Positions 6,523 through 6,899 of a stretch of DNA of 6,899 bases are shown one piece after another. Under the pieces are notes generated by a model. It had not been told where the DNA came from, made no database searches, and saw only the letters and a program-made list of their open reading frames with translations. Origin of the DNA: an uncultured Clostridia bacterium (GTDB lineage Bacteria; Bacillota; Clostridia; Oscillospirales; Acutalibacteraceae). The DNA lies in contig CAMOCU010000048.1 of the NCBI GenBank assembly GCA_946610835.1, positions 1 to 6,899 of the forward strand, written 5' to 3'. Within the stretch, counting starts at the first letter, position 1. Each line of letters starts with the position of its first letter. Position numbers and translations under genes: made by a program.

Positions 6523-6899
6523 TACCAGATCCAGCCGAAAAGAACGATCAGGATCAGCCATTGCCACCACGCCAGACGCACCTGCATGGAGAAATCGGCA
6601 GATACCCCTTCTGCCGATACGCGGAACATCTGTGTCCCGCGGCGGATCCTTCCGGTTGAAAGCGTCTGCACGGAAAGTGCGGACGGATCATCGATCGTCC
6701 TGACCGTGCCGTTGTTGTATCGGATCTGCACGCGCAGACCGGAAAAGTCCGGTGCGCGGCGATAGAGGAACGTGTCGTTTTTCGGCGCGGAGAGAATCAT
6801 CATTTCCACCGCGCGCACTGCCTGCACCGTGACCTGAAACGTTTCCGCAAGCCCCTTGGCGGAAACGGTCACGGTTTGCGTGCCGGCCTTGGAAAGCGT
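6519..6899 (-). CDS. C-terminal end of an Ig-like-domain surface protein with terminal membrane helix (5' end beyond window)
   Basis: The frame is open to the right edge, giving 126 visible residues; a GTG at 6870-6872 could be mistaken for a start, but the frame and the domain continue upstream of it. The first visible segment, AGTQTVTVSAKGLAETFQVT, is the typical last strands of a bacterial Ig-like domain. A second Ig-like unit follows (about residues 33-108): LRVQIRYNNGTVRTIDD matches the usual 'GL.V...Y.DG....' strand, and GRIRRGTQMFRVSAEGVSADF the closing strands. The protein ends in a hydrophobic helix, WWQWLILIVLFGWIWY, with no LPXTG motif and no basic tail, so it is probably anchored by this helix with the Ig domains outside the cell. 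Function beyond surface display or adhesion is not visible. The TAA stop is the outer end of the 115-bp repeat element, so the tail may have been shaped by its insertion. Confidence 0.75.
   Translation of the reverse strand, partial: TLSKAGTQTVTVSAKGLAETFQVTVQAVRAVEMMILSAPKNDTFLYRRAPDFSGLRVQIRYNNGTVRTIDDPSALSVQTLSTGRIRRGTQMFRVSAEGVSADFSMQVRLAWWQWLILIVLFGWIWY

Noticed and set aside
6519..6872. A complete small gene starting at the GTG at 6870-6872
   Set aside because: The frame stays open to the window edge, the residues before the GTG continue the same Ig-like domain, and no ribosome binding site precedes it. It is the tail of a larger protein.

Overview
The window is a compact, GC-rich stretch whose genes all read on the minus strand (right to left). 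Strong AGGAGG-type ribosome binding sites, a Gram-positive-type topoisomerase III and a VanR-like response regulator paired with a multi-spanning sensor kinase point to a high-GC member of the Clostridia (Oscillospiraceae/Ruminococcaceae-like). That placement is inferred from protein style only; no rRNA or other taxonomic marker is present.

Layout in the direction of transcription, starting at the right edge: (1) 6899-6519, the C-terminal end of a surface protein with bacterial Ig-like domains and a terminal membrane helix; (2) 6522-6408, a 115-bp element with long imperfect terminal inverted repeats that looks like a MITE and supplies the stop codon of the upstream gene; (3) 6364-5666, an OmpR/PhoB-family response regulator; (4) 5660-3537, an intact-looking membrane sensor histidine kinase; (5) 3502-1601, a second membrane sensor protein built on the same plan but with a degenerate catalytic core (phosphoacceptor His replaced by Arg, N-box Asn lost, ATP lid shortened), so a predicted pseudo-histidine kinase; (6) 1597-1, the N-terminal 532 residues of DNA topoisomerase III (topB), cut by the window edge. 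There is no gene-free stretch longer than about 160 bases.

Genes 3 to 6 have gaps of 5, 34 and 3 bases and no visible terminator between them, so they probably form one operon. The topB ribosome binding site lies inside the last codons of the pseudokinase, and the kinase ribosome binding site lies in the last codons of the regulator, which suggests translational coupling. The simplest model is that the active kinase phosphorylates the regulator and the adjacent pseudokinase tunes it, perhaps through heterodimers or as a second sensory input. Why a topoisomerase III is tied to this module is not evident from the sequence.

The most interesting items are the three-component module (one regulator, one active kinase, one paralogous dead kinase), its coupling to topB, and the MITE-like element between the surface-protein gene and the operon.
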